Assembly (NCBI GenBank): GCA_907165275.2
Contig: OU015649.1
Coordinates: 2,696,001 to 2,760,000 of the forward strand
Source: Zygaena filipendulae
Lineage: Eukaryota > Arthropoda > Insecta > Lepidoptera > Zygaenidae
Length of the DNA: 64,000 bases
Direction of reading: 5' to 3'
The translations under genes and the position numbers were made by a program. Position 1 is the stretch's first letter. Every line of letters begins with the position of its first letter. The notes under the pieces are model-generated. The model had not been told where the DNA came from, made no database searches, and was given only the letters and a program-made list of their open reading frames with translations. This document shows positions 47,411 through 59,409 of the stretch, piece by piece.

Positions 47411-47616
47411 TCCGAAAAATCACATCTATGATCTACCTAGGTAAAACGTTAGCGTCACGTACCTACCTACCTACCTTAAACATCTGTCTAGTGTGTTTCG
47501 AGCTTTTCTTGACTGGTACGTTACCTACGTGGTTTTTTTAGTAAACATAATAATCTAAAAAAAAAAACTGTGTAGATCTAGGTCTTTTACTTACCGAGCA
47601 ACTTACAAGTAGCACT

Positions 47617-47829
47617 TTAAAAAGTCACGTTGGAGTGAGTTTTAAAGCTAGCCTTACTAATTGAAGAGGCTACAATTAGTTTTGCGAGTATCTCCAGCCG
47701 TGCAGCCGTCCCAGGGCGTCTCACATTGCCTCGTGGCTGAGACAGTCGAGTCGTCACCGGGGTGTGTTGGTGACCCATGGTTCCGACTAAACTTTGAGCG
47801 GCGTACTTTTTACCGATAGAGCCGCTCAT
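47617..47829 (-). other. GC-richer open frame, unidentified
   Basis: An ATG-started minus-strand frame of 70 residues containing TAARLEILAKLIVASSISKA. Its GC content is well above the flanks and it lies about 1.7 kb upstream of PPT2. It has no signal peptide and no clear splice partners. It could be an exon or part of an uncharacterised repeat. Confidence 0.25.
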
Positions 47830-48146
47830 TCTCAGTCAACGGTGGCCGAGCCTTGCGACGACGCGACGGCATGATTAGCGGTGATCAATGGCGGCGATTG
47901 ACTGCGGTATTGATCGGTGGCCGATTCGATATTTCCATCACCGTCCATTAACCATTTTGTTTTTCAAAAAGGAAGCCAGTCGTGTTTTGCCATGGAGAGC
48001 AATCTAATATTGTCAATATTGTCACCATAATTATTTTAATTGCTGAAATATACAATATTATTGAAAAAGAAGAAAACTAAAGCTGCAAGTTGACGTTTGC
48101 GATCGTTTCGGTCTAAATTAATAACATATTTAAATTGTTTTAAAAT

Positions 48147-48300
48147 TAAAGGGGTTTCACTCCGGTAATTTTGGAGTCCCCGCGGGAATACCTGTATAAA
48201 AAGTACCCTATGTCCTGCTCTGTACCCCTGACAACGTGTATGCAAAATTTAATGGTAATCGGTCCAGCCGTTCACGCGTGATGCTGTGACTGTGACCAAG
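48147..48300 (-). mobile_element. Helitron-like element, both ends frayed
   Basis: GGGGTTTCACTCCGGTAATT, CCTGCTCTGTACCCCTGAC and CGGTCCAGCCGTTCACGCGT. Confidence 0.5.
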
Positions 48301-48309
48301 GGAAATATA

Positions 48310-48480
48310 GGCATTATTATTTTTTATTTCAATTTTATTTATTTATTTAGGCAAAATGCAGCTATAATAATACATATAAACAGAACAAATACACAGTACA
48401 TTCGCCAAAACAGTTTTACAAATCATTAATAGTACATAGAGAAATAATGATCACCTCCCAACTAGGTAAAGTTTCTAATT
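48310..48480 (-). mobile_element. Candidate retroposon 3' end with A-rich tail
   Basis: On the minus strand it finishes GCTGCATTTTGCCTAAATAA then repeated ATAA units. This is a poly(A)-signal-like end; no protein remnant is visible. Confidence 0.4.
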
Positions 48481-48997
48481 TTAAATTTAGGATGAACTAC
48501 ATTAATAAATATAGACTGTTGCAATATTATAATATACAAAAACACTTACTAAGTCCATATAAAACTACTAGGTAGGTGCTGAGGTAGGTGCATACTATAA
48601 TTTATAGTCTACCTCTTTAGTCTTTTTCCCACTTCTATAATTATCTGAATTCCGAACAATATTCAGTGAACTTCCCTTATTGCCATTGTCAGTGCGGTGT
48701 CAACTGTCAGCATGAATTGTTTGCACCAATCAAAATTAATACTCAAACACAAAAGCAGAGACGTCTAATTTGAATACAAATTGATAGCGCAAATTGGTTC
48801 AAGTTACTCGAGCAATCTACTAATTGTATTGTGTTCATGTTATGACAGAACTAAGTACCCATCCCATAGGTAATAGGTATACTAGTTCGGGGGTGCTTTA
48901 TGAAAAAAACGACTATAGTTGCAATATCTCTATGTAGTTTGTGTATAGTTGGTCCCGTGCGTTAATAGGTACTCGACAATATACAACATTTCATATG

Positions 48998-49320
48998 GTT
49001 TCTCACCTGCAGTAATTCCGGAAGTCACGCAGGAATTTCGGGATAAAAAGGACTTTGTCTTTTTTTGTAGGTAACCCTGACAAAGTGTATAATTACCTAT
49101 GCACAATTTCATGATGGCCGATTGAGTAGTTAAGGCGGAAAAACATAACAGTAAACAGCCACGGTTCCACCATGTCACCCACGTTAATTTCGGAATTCCA
49201 GTGGGATTTCCAGGGTAAAAAGTACCTATGTCAATCAGGAATACTGAAGCTTCCTGTGAAAGAATTTTTAAAATCGGTTCAGTAGTTTTGGACTTCATTT
49301 CTTAATAATATTACTGTAGG
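48998..49320 (-). mobile_element. Two degraded Helitron-like copies in tandem
   Basis: The first has GGTTTCTCACCTGCAGTAAT and AATTTCATGATGGCCGATTG; the second has GTTCCACCATGTCACCCACG and AAAATCGGTTCAGTAGTTTT. Neither has a clean terminus. Confidence 0.45.
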
Positions 49321-49662
49321 AGGTATAAATCCATAAATTAAACTAGTTTTTTTATCAAATTTTATTAGCCTCTTAAGAAGACTGGGTTATGATGTGGGTA
49401 AAGTACCTTCCTAGGCATACAAGTTTCATTCTGCAATTGCTCGAGTTTGTGCAGAAAACTTTCGACGGTAGAAAATAAACACAGATAGAGAAAATGTGTC
49501 TAATTAACTTAAACTTATGACGGTTCTGAGTATCTATGTCATGAAAGTTGAAAATGAATGATTAGTTTCTCAAGAACTCTCATCAGAGAAGTAGGTATAC
49601 CGTGCAGGTATGTATACCTGGTAAGTTATTAATTAGGTATGTAATTAGTAATATGTAATTGA

Positions 49663-49900
49663 CTGGCTAGTATCCGGGATTTCAGAATTCCCTCGGGATC
49701 TCATTCTTTGATCCGCAACCAAAGCAATATCTATACGTTGACGATATTCATTCTTTATACAATTATACATACCAATACGTTCAGTGGTTTTTACGTTACA
49801 AACAAACATCTAAATATCTTCACAAAGGAATAAGACGGGAAAAGGTATATGTAAGTACCTATCTTCACAATCTTTCATGTTTATCATCTTAGTAGGAATA
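49663..49900 (-). mobile_element. Helitron-like remnant
   Basis: GGCTAGTATCCGGGATTTC at the left and TTTATCATCTTAGTAGGAA at the right; the middle has diverged. Confidence 0.4.
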
Positions 49901-50184
49901 CGTACCTTTACAAATATAGATATACCAACATAATCTAATATACCACCGACATACCTACTCGAGTCGATAAACGCTACACGAAAGGTCGTAGCCGGCGATA
50001 TCGTTCCGGATATTCTCTGCCTGAAAAGGAAAAAAATGGCTAAGAGAAGACAGATAAAAACTTGAAAGGATTTAAAATTTAAAATGTATTTATTGTACTG
50101 TTCCAAACTATAGTTATAATAGATTAAGAGTTTTGTTTAATCTGTTAAAAAATTATTGCGGCTTCTTTTTAACCCAGCATAAAT

Positions 50185-50419
50185 GGACATAGATAAGCAA
50201 TAGTGTGTTAACCCACACTGGAGAAATTTTAAGTAAATCGTGTTTTAAAATTAGAGCACCATTTTCTGTCAATATTTTTTATGTTCAATATTTAGTTACA
50301 TACTTATACAATTTATTAAGGTAAACACATAAATAAAAAACGTTCCCTAGCTCTTAATAAATCGTTCTAAATAGATAACTTAATTTTGTGGGTTAACATG
50401 TTATTGCTTATCTGCGTCC
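50185..50419. mobile_element. 235-bp MITE, GATAAGCAATA family, copy 3
   Basis: The ends are GGACATAGATAAGCAATAG and TATTGCTTATCTGCGTCC, flanked by AAAT on both sides (50181-50184, 50420-50423). This is the best-preserved copy. Confidence 0.88.
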
Positions 50420-51039
50420 AAATAATAATACAAAAACTACCTTTAAAAGATCGGAATAATTTTTTACGTATAATTTCGTAAATTTAATGTTTCAAAACAT
50501 AGTCTGTAAGATAAATTAAAGTTCAGAAAAGAAAATGTAATGATATCTATAATCTCATCATTATTGGACATCAAGCCTTGAATCATTCGCCATAAATATC
50601 TAAGTAGTACAAGAAGTAAAAGTTAAATGGTTATAATAATATAATAAATTGATAAATAAACTGAACTGAAACAGCGTTGGCTCCTTAATTCACAATCCGT
50701 TTGACCACCATAAATAATTACAATATTATTTATTAAGGAGAGAGAAGTGAATCTTAAACACTAGTGATTTCGTTTTTGCTGATGATACGCTTTACGAAAA
50801 GTACCTACTTTCTCTGCAAAGACATTTTTCAAAACCTACCTATTTCCATAACGTGCATAAAATATTTGCTTTGATGTTACTTGTAAGTTGCTTTCCAGTA
50901 AATTTCTCTTCTAAAATGTTTTATAAAAAAGTAGGTATCTTATATACGAGTAATTACTGACATAAACTGAAATGGACGTGTACGAACATGTTTGTGTGTT
51001 CTGAGGCTTGCTATTATATTTAATTGCTATTAATTAATT

Positions 51040-51606
51040 GCTATTATAAATCCAAAGTTTGTTTGTTTGTAACGTTTTCAAGCCCTAACGGCTCAACCGA
51101 TCATCATGAAATTTTGCAAGGATAACATTATAGTAGGTAGGTACTTTTTATCCCGAAATTCCCTCGAGAACTCGAAAGTTAACGCGGGTGAAAGATACTG
51201 CATTAAAGTTTGCATACTACCAAAGATACGGAAAAAGATATAGAGTAGTTATAGAGAGAGAGACTATTATCCCGGAATTCCCGCAGAATCTCTGAAATTG
51301 ACGCGGGTGAAACCACGCGGAACACCTAGCAAGTGACTCTGTTTGTTTGTTGTTTTCACGACTTAACTGCTCCATCGATTGTCATGAAATTTTTCATACG
51401 CAAGAGTACCTACCTACAGAGTAGGCCAGAGTAATTTTTAACCCGAAATTCCGGTGGGACCTCCAAAATTAACGTGGGTGAAAATTCATTACATTTTTCA
51501 TACTACATCAGGGCAGGGGTACAGAAAAGTATATACTATATATGGTACCTACTTTTATCCCGAACTCTGAAATCAACGCGGGTGGAACCGCGGGGAAAAC
51601 AGCTAG
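51040..51606 (+). mobile_element. Composite of three Helitron-like modules
   Basis: Three successive hairpin-type ends occur: ACGCGGGTGAAAGATACTGC (about 51182), GACGCGGGTGAAACCACGCG (about 51300) and ACGCGGGTGGAACCGCGGGG then CTAG (51603-51606). The stretch 51150-51320 is the reverse complement of 51955-52130. Confidence 0.6.
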
Positions 51607-51839
51607 TACAGAATAAAATGGATTTGATGTTGAAGCGAGTCTCGTCTATTGCAGCTTCAAGCGGCCGGTGGCTTGCTATAATCAATTGCACTTACCTCCT
51701 GGGAACAACATACAAAATCATAAGAACGTAGGTACCTATTTTCCTGGGATAACGATACTAAAACCTTTTTTTTTCCTTTTTTTATTGTAAATTATCTACC
51801 ACTTTCATGTTCTTCTGTTTTGTTTTTCCCATTATTTTA

Positions 51840-51922
51840 AAAATATTCTTATTTTCTTCTGTATCTTCATTTGTGTTGTGTGTCTTATTTTGCCTGAATA
51901 AATGTTTTTTCTTTCTTTCTTA
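51840..51922 (+). mobile_element. Retroposon 3' end, (CTTT)n-tail family
   Basis: CATTTGTGTTGTGTGTCTTA, TTTTGCCTGAATAAATG, then CTTTCTTTC. It is followed by a Helitron-like terminus remnant (TACTAATATTATAAATA). Confidence 0.55.
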
Positions 51923-51937
51923 CTAATATTATAAATA

Positions 51938-52317
51938 CTAGTTGTGCCCCGCGGTTTTACCCGCGTTAATTTCAGAGTTCCCGCGGGAATTCCGTGATAA
52001 AAGTCTCTCTCTCTCTCTATAACTACTCTATATCTTTTTCCGTATCTCTGACAGTGGTTAGGTAGTATGCAAACTTTAATGCAGTACCACCCGCGTTAAC
52101 TTTCGAGTTCTCGAGGGAATTTCGGGATAAAAAGTACCTACCCTATGTGTTAATCTAATGCATAAGCTATATTATTGTAAAGTTTCATTTATATCCATCC
52201 AGTAGTTTTTGCGTGAAAGAGTAACAAACATCCATCCATCCATCCATCCATCATCCATCCATCACTCCATCCATCCATACATACTTACAAACTTTCGCGT
52301 TTATAATATTAGTAGGA
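51938..52317 (-). mobile_element. Composite Helitron-like element, inverted relative to its neighbour
   Basis: CTAGTTGTGCCCCGCGG at the left and TTTATAATATTAGTAGGA at the right. It holds two 3' modules in series, the (TC)n tract GTCTCTCTCTCTCTCTATAAC and a (CATC)n tract. Confidence 0.7.
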
Positions 52318-52689
52318 TTTTGTACAAATTTTTTTTTATTATTTTTTATTTTTTTTTGTAAAAAGTAATTTCTGGAACCATCACAGTAAGTACCTAAATG
52401 GGAACTACTGAAACGATTCTAGAAATTCTTTCACTGAAAGGAAGCTTCAATAGTATCTAACATTTAGGATAGGTGCTTTTTAGCTCAAAACCAAGTGTAC
52501 CCGAGGGAATCCATTCTCGAAGAAACAGCTATTAAATTTTCGAATAGGAGACATACCTACTTACTTTTAAAATCGGGTTATCGAGGGAATACCAAAATTA
52601 ACGCTAGTGTACCTAAACGTGGGAGGAAAAGTTGCTTCAATAAAAAGGCTGCGTCACAGGTAAATATCATTATAGGTTAAGTAAACATT

Positions 52690-55039
52690 TTCATTTTCGT
52701 TTCAAACAAATCTGGCGCACGCGCTCTACAACCAGAGCTATGCCTACTAAATCTAGTAGGTTCCAGTCACTACTATCTACTACATTAGTTTCTATTCATT
52801 GCTACTGCCAATTCCGCCAAGATGGAAAAAATGATTCACGGAAATAAAAAATGTGGAAATCACGCAAAACCAAAAGTTGTCCCTATTACAGTTTTGGTGC
52901 AGGAATGGGTGCCAAATCGAAGGATAAGTACTTAGTGAAGGACTTTTGCTTACAATTTTCCACAAAAGTCAACAGGTACCTACGGAGAAAGAAGACATTC
53001 CTCTCTCTTTAAAGTTTAAATAAATCCCAGCGAATGTTTTAAATGCAAATGTGAGTTTGTGTGTTGCATTTTCACGCAACTTCCTTGAATACTTATAATT
53101 TCCTCTTATGTCCTCTTAATTACTCAACCGATTATCGTGAAATTTTTCATAACGTTGTAAGAGTTGTAATTGTATAAGTAAATAATAATCTCTTAATAAA
53201 TGTTGTAACTTTTATCATTATAAGTAAGCACTATATCACCGTTTTATTTCCTCGCGATGAGGTGAAAAGCGGAATTTTAGTATACCTAACTTGGACATAG
53301 AACCAATTTTATTCTTCACTTAAATACACTCAAACCGATAAAATTCCGTGTTTTATGCTCTTATCCCTTATTGTAGAGTACAATTCTCTTTCTTTTCTTT
53401 ATTCCACTTATCAGTTAGTGTTCGCGATTCGGGGAAAATACCCCTCTCCGACTGATATTGACCGAATAACAAGCAACAATTTGTATGTGCGACTACAATT
53501 CTGTATACATACATAAATTTTCTCATTTTCCGTAATATGTCCAGAACAGCAGGCGTACATACACACACAGCTACACATACCGAATCGTGATTTGTGTGAA
53601 AACTCAAACAGTTCGGAACATTTTTGGAGTTGCCGTCACTGTTTGTTTTTTACTGCAACATAGGTATTAGAAAATGTTAACATAATAAGGACCGAATTCT
53701 GTATCAAGACCAATGAAACGAACTCCAACTCAAAAACTCTTCGTTTGGGATTATACATAATACTTTAGCTTCATATGAGTACCTAAAATAAAGTAGTTCT
53801 AGAGATCATTCCTACAAACAAATAAGCTCTTTATAATATAGTAGGTATATAATATGTCATAACCTATCATTTATTGGCTTCGTTACTTACAGCATGGTTG
53901 ATAAATCAAATCATATAAGAAACATACATGTTTGTTTTATATAATTTAATTTTGTTTAATGTAGTGATATTACATACTAAACTATGTATTAAAATATTTT
54001 CAATATAAAGTGAACTGGCCTCAAGATATTTGACCAAAGGTGCCAACTGCCAGGCAAAAGAGTCCACTTTTAAGGAGAACTTTGGGCCCCATCGTTGGTC
54101 ACAACTAGGTACGAAAATACTCGAAAATACGAACAACGCAAACTTTAGGTAGGTCGGTATATTAAAATAACTCGAATGTTTATCGAGTCAATGGCGTAAT
54201 ATTTTGGTTAAATACTCTTTAATTGTTACAAATCCACTCAATCAAGAACAAACCACTTGGTCAGTTTTATTATAAAAGCACAAAGCTTAAATGTCTGGTA
54301 TTCCTGCAGCATTTACGATCTTGTTGTAACTTTTATTGGTCGTATTTATTTTTTTATCGTATCGTATTATTATGCTCAGGCAATTATTCTTTGATTGAGA
54401 GCATCCTGAGTGCAATAAATTAGTCATCATAAACTTTTGTAGCGTTATAATGCAGTTATTAATTTGTTGGAAATGAACTGTGACCAAAAAAAATCAATAG
54501 TAGATTTTACAAAAAGTGCACAAAACGAACCATTTTCATCCGAGACTTTTAGCAACCCGAGCTGAAGGCGAGGCGAGGGCTGATAGTAGGTGATGTCGAG
54601 GATAAAATAGTTTTGTGGACGAGTTATAAACTCTGCTTTTCACTTCGATTGCGAGGAAATAGAACAGTAGTATAACGTAACATTTCTTTAATTAAAATTC
54701 AAAGTAAAATTAGAACAGTTTTGAATACTGAAGAAAATTGTTTTTCCCGGCATATTAACGGTATTTATGTCTTATAAAACACATAAGGCAAATAAATTAA
54801 AGTAAATATTATAAAATAACAAATTCTATCTATGAACTTCTTATTGTGTTTGGCTCTATGGCTCATTTTCTTTGCCTTAATATAGATACATTTATAAGTA
54901 GATACGTTAATGCACTTGTGCACAAAATTTGATTTTGTGCAGCCTATATCCTGCACTAACAAACACTTTCAGAGCATGAGAAGTGAAAAAAAATTTTATG
55001 GATCAATGCAACGAATAATAAAAATCTAATAAAAATCTT
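52690..55039. other. Intergenic DNA, weak repeat traces
   Basis: Two blocks share TTTCCTCGCGATGAGGTGAAA (53246) and, in reverse, TTCACTTCGATTGCGAGGAAA (54639-54659), probably ends of one decayed element family. No coding region was found. Confidence 0.35.
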
Positions 55040-55304
55040 TGGTTCGTCAGTTAGAAAATAAAAAATAATAGACACGTATATTTTGCTTTTCAAACTAATG
55101 AAAATATACATAAGTAGGTAGATAAATGGATTGTGGGCCCGTGACGTCATAAACCGGTATAAGCCCCGTAGGTATAAACTGTACCGGATCATGACGCCAA
55201 CAGACATTTCAACTCAATTACGTAAAATCTCTACGTGTAAATATCTACGTGACCAATATTTTGTATTTATCTACACGAAGGATTAAAAACTATAATTTAG
55301 TCAA
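55040..55304 (-). mobile_element. AGTCCGTC-family MITE, reverse orientation
   Basis: Begins TTCGTCAGTTAG and ends CTACACGAAGGATTAAAAAC...TTAGTCAAC. The core GTGACGTCATAAACCGG and ATAAGCCCC match the 35-kb copy. It is diverged. Confidence 0.65.
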
Positions 55305-55349
55305 CTAGCTTATTGTCTTTTTTGTTAATCCTCAGACCAAATAAAGAAA

Positions 55350-55543
55350 TCCTACTCTTTATGTTTGGATATTTGGATGTTTAGATGTTTGTATGTTTGT
55401 TACTCAATCACGATAAAACGGCTGAACGGATTTGGATGAAATTTGGCATGCACGTTGTCAGGGGTACAGAGAAGGACATAGGGTACTTTTTATCCCGGAA
55501 TCCCCGCGGGAACTCCGAAGTTACCGCGGGTGAAACCAGCTAG
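55350..55543 (+). mobile_element. Helitron-like element, complete
   Basis: A|TCCTACTCTTTATGTTTGG at the 5' end and GCGGGTGAAACCAGCTAG|T at the 3' end (half of the hairpin deleted). The inside is a near-consensus match to 13213-13411. Confidence 0.8.
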
Positions 55544-55784
55544 TATGTATATAAAACGCCGAAGTTCACTGATTAAGCTAGTTGTTTGCGATATACATAA
55601 TATATAACTATATAAAATTATTACATATAATATAAAAGTTAAATCCACATTTCTTATAGGTAGTTATGACGAGGCCATGTTTATGCCATACCGTACCATA
55701 CTTGTAAGAAATAAAGTTATTAAGTTATTATTATCTAGAGATATTATCTATGTTTCTTTAGATAAGGCACTGTTGATGTTTGTT

Positions 55785-55840
55785 TCTTTTTCTTGTGTGT
55801 TGTGCTGAAATAAATGTATTTTCTTCTTCTTCTTCTTCTT
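55785..55840 (+). mobile_element. Retroposon 3' end with (CTT)n tail
   Basis: TTCTTGTGTGTTGTGCTGAA, ATAAATGTATTTT and then five CTT units. Related to the (CTTT)n family. Confidence 0.45.
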
Positions 55841-56159
55841 AAGTATGTCTGAATGTGCAGGCGTTACATATAGTATCTAACCACTGGAAATTTGGCATAT
55901 TAGTGCTTCAAACTGGGTAATATAGAAGACTTTTTGTGCGGCTCGCGTTAAATTATTCATTTCTCAAAGGAATATCGAAACTAACTTAGGTAAAACCGCA
56001 GACAAAAGCTACCCGTTTGACAGTGATAAAACTTACTGTGCTCTAGCCGTTCCACGCGTCCCAGTGCAATTCTGGGATAACATTTATCCCGTATATTAAT
56101 CGAGGACATAAATCGGATCACCCTTTTATGCAAGGTTGAGTAACAAACATCTAGAAAAA

Positions 56160-56600
56160 GAGCAAGGTTCAGAGGCGGCGGAAGGCGTAGGCGACGCGGG
56201 CCACGGCATCGAGGCGAAAGGCGTCTGGCGCCTCAAAGGCTAGAGTGTCGGAAAAGAAGCAACTAAGCAAGCAGCCTTGGTTCAAAAATAATCCAAATTG
56301 TTAAGCTATCTTCGATGTGGACTGTACTAAAGTACCTAACTCACTGCGTAAAATAATATGTGAATACAAATCGACGCCTAATTCCTTTCGCTTTGCCGCG
56401 AAGATAACGGGCGCGGCGCGCGGCTGTGATATTATTATGGATAGACTCGCTCGCAATAGTAACATACAATAATATCCGTAAGATGCCCTACTATTTACTC
56501 CATACCGTCCCGACGTTTCTGCAATATTGACGTGTTCGTTAGTCCCTTGTAAGTTGTAACATGTTCTACGTCTAATCTCTAAATAACGCAAATCATTTTC
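56160..56600 (-). other. GC-richer block with a 96-codon open frame, unidentified
   Basis: A GC-rich start (56165-56255, AGGCGGCGGAAGGCGTAGG) and a minus-strand frame (56591-56301) with RASYGYYCMLLLRASLSI. I do not recognise it; a repeat-derived open frame is as likely as an exon. Confidence 0.25.
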
Positions 56601-56700
56601 AAACCTTACCTAAATTTTTTTTTGTTGTGATTTATTGCGATATTGACAATTTCATGTTGTAGGAATTTTCATTTTTGCAAATTAGATGTACTTTCGTACT

Positions 56701-56784
56701 TATACAATTTTTCTGGTATATTAGGTGATACTTATATATGTATAGGTACCACCTAATATACCATCAGAAAAATTCTATTGTATA
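56701..56784. repeat. Isolated short hairpin
   Basis: TATACAATTTTTCTGG and TATATTAGGT (56701-56726) pair with ACCTAATATACCATCAGAAA and its extension (56751-56784), around a 24-base loop. It is not part of any other repeat found here. Confidence 0.6.
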
Positions 56785-57461
56785 GTTCTATGTGACTCAT
56801 AATGTAATGCACTATGTTTTAAAGGACTTGGACGCAATATTTAGATGTAGGTTTTACTCACAGTGGTAATTCTAGTAACACAAAGGAAGAATTGTTTATA
56901 GTACTAATAATATAGAAGTTACACGATGAAAGACAGGGCAATCGTGCAGTAAAGGGGGGGTGACGGGGTGTTGGCCTCTGCAGTATAGAGGGACCTATGT
57001 TGAAGAGCTAATAATTGGATTGCGCTTGCTTGTACAGTCAATATTATTATGAAGTATTGTTTATCCAAGGCTCGTGGTCGTTATTACCAGGGGATCAAAG
57101 ACGTCTTATGGTGTGTTAGTACCGTGAATTTTGATCGAACATTATTACCATCAATGCCAGCAGCGTCATAGTAGATTGAAAGAAATAAAGAAGAAAAATC
57201 TAAAACATACAATTAATATTCAGGCAGGTAGATATGATAAACTTACGAATATGAAAAACTCGTAGTAGGGGTCCCGAACATACCTACTCCATACAAAACA
57301 GTGTTGGTGTGTCTGACTGTGATATGATAGCTTCACCTCGAGATTATTACGCTCACATCCCCCGCCTTTATATAGAGCTCTCCATTATTTCAGATAAGTA
57401 ACCCGGAAAATATGACGTAAATAATGTAGCTTATTTTGGCCAGCAACTATCTATTCATAGT

Positions 57462-57660
57462 AGCGCCCGCGGTTTTACCTGAGTTAATTTTGGTGTTCCA
57501 GAGGGAATTCCAGGATAAAAAGTACCTTATGTCCTTTTTTGTACCCCTGAAAACGTGTAAGTATATATGCAAGTTTTCTTGATGATCGGTTGACGGACGG
57601 ACTAAAAGACAGACAAAATAGACAGACAGAGTTACATTCGCATTTATAATATGGATTAAT
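57462..57660 (-). mobile_element. Helitron-like element
   Basis: GCCCGCGGTTTTACCTGAGT at the left, CCAGGATAAAAAGTACCTTA and CATTTATAATATGGATTAAT at the right. The CTAG is lost. Confidence 0.55.
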
Positions 57661-57833
57661 AGAAGAATCAACGTCTCTACAATGACTCAAAAATTGAGAG
57701 GAGCAATAAATTTTTTTTATTATTTTTTTATTGTTGTTTGTGTGCCTGATCATGATGATGAATGATGATGATCATCGGTTATTTATTTATTATGCAGTTT
57801 GCAGTTTTCACTGCAGGAAGATTAATTTTAGCT

Positions 57834-58014
57834 TACCGCCGCACTCAGAGTCGACTTTAATGATTACTTAATTAAGTATAGAATTTTAAAACAAAACTGC
57901 TGCAATCAGAGACGTTCAGTAAATTAATGTTAATTGGCATTTAATGAGATGTAACTTAATTAGTTAAATGTGAACTAAGTAATCATTAAAGTCGACTCTA
58001 ATTGCGGCGGTTAG
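57834..58014. mobile_element. Palindromic MITE, CCGCCGCACTCAGAG family, internal deletion
   Basis: The left arm is intact (ACCGCCGCACTCAGAGTCGA). The right arm has lost the TGATTGCGGCAGTTTTG segment and ends TTGCGGCGGTTAG. Confidence 0.75.
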
Positions 58015-58689
58015 AGCAATATATTATTTTAGCTTAGAGCAATATAGTATTTTAGTTTTTGGTTGAATAAATAAATAAATAAATTATAGGCTACGAACTA
58101 GTATATAGGGAGTTTTTTAAAATTGAATGTAGGCTAGGTATTAAAAGCGTTCGTGCATTATAGTACAACGGGCTAGTGAGAAGAAATATGGAAAATAATA
58201 ATAAGTGAGAGCTTGAGCGACTTCCGAGTGACATGTCCATTATTCTTGTTTATTTCACGACAAGTGGATTTGCTTGTGAAATAAAAAAAAAGTACTGTTA
58301 CCTATAACTCCTTTCAGTGTTTTGCAGTTTCTTGTCATTTCTCATGAGATTTATTATAATTTTTTGTCTTTTTTCACACTATAGGTACCTACTTGATTTG
58401 ATTACATTGAAAATTGCATTAATTAGAATCAGAATCACGAATTTCCTGGACCAAAACCATAACCACAAATATTACGTTATACGCATATTTTCTATCTCGA
58501 TGATTATTTTAACTTAGATTTTAACTATAACTATTGAACTTTGGTTTGGAAGATAAACAGCGGTAAACGTTAGTATGGGTGAACTTGAATTAGCGACAGG
58601 ACAGTCATAATTATTATGTGTTTTTAAGTTTACAGTTTTGGTAAATTTTTTCGAAAATACGACGCCGAATTCTGCTTGTGCAAAATTTT

Positions 58690-58745
58690 TAACCGACTTC
58701 CCAAAAAGGAGGAGGTTCTCAATTCGACGCGTATGTTTTTTTTTA
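58690..58745 (+). repeat. AACCGACTTC repeat, short copy
   Basis: AACCGACTTCCCAAAAAGGA then CTCAATTCGACGCGTATG; same unit as at 23.0 kb. Confidence 0.5.
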
Positions 58746-58849
58746 TTATGATCGGTCGTAAGGCTTGAAAGAGTAACAAACTCACTTTCACATTAATTAG
58801 GTGATATACCATTAGGACATTTTTGTACCTACTTGCTTATTTCGTTACA

Positions 58850-58975
58850 GTAAAGGTTTTTTATTTTTATTTATTTATTTTATTTATTTATTTATTTGTT
58901 TATACATGCTTGCTTAAAAACTAGTGGCAGGAGCTCCCAGTAGGCTTGCGCCCGTCTTGGGATTTTTTTTTTTAA
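58850..58975 (-). mobile_element. Candidate retroposon 3' end with (TAAA)n tail
   Basis: On the minus strand GGCGCAAGCCTACTGGGAGC leads to an (AAATA)n tract at 58850-58900. Confidence 0.4.
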
Positions 58976-59409
58976 ACAAAGTCAGAATGCATCAAACTAA
59001 TTTGAAGGCGCACTTAGGATATAAAACACCGTATAGGTTTTTGTCTGAAATAATAAAAATATATATTTCTTTAAAATATGTCCAGTAGATTCAGGAAACA
59101 GTCTAATATATTCGCATGTTCGGCAACCCTGCTTATATTGTCGGTATAGCTGACCAATATATTTCATTTTTTTTTCCGTTATGACGTTGCTCCGTTATTG
59201 AAAAAACATTCATCACTACCCGCGCGGTGACCGCGAGCGATGGTGACGCTGTTATTTTATGGCATTGAACATTGTTCCAATAGATAAATAATAATCAATA
59301 ACACCAACACGAGTTCAAATTAAATAAATACACGTACCTTATTACCACGTATTAGCTTTTTCCTTCGATTTCTTTGCGCGCATATCGGGGACTTGTGGTA
59401 ATGGGCATG

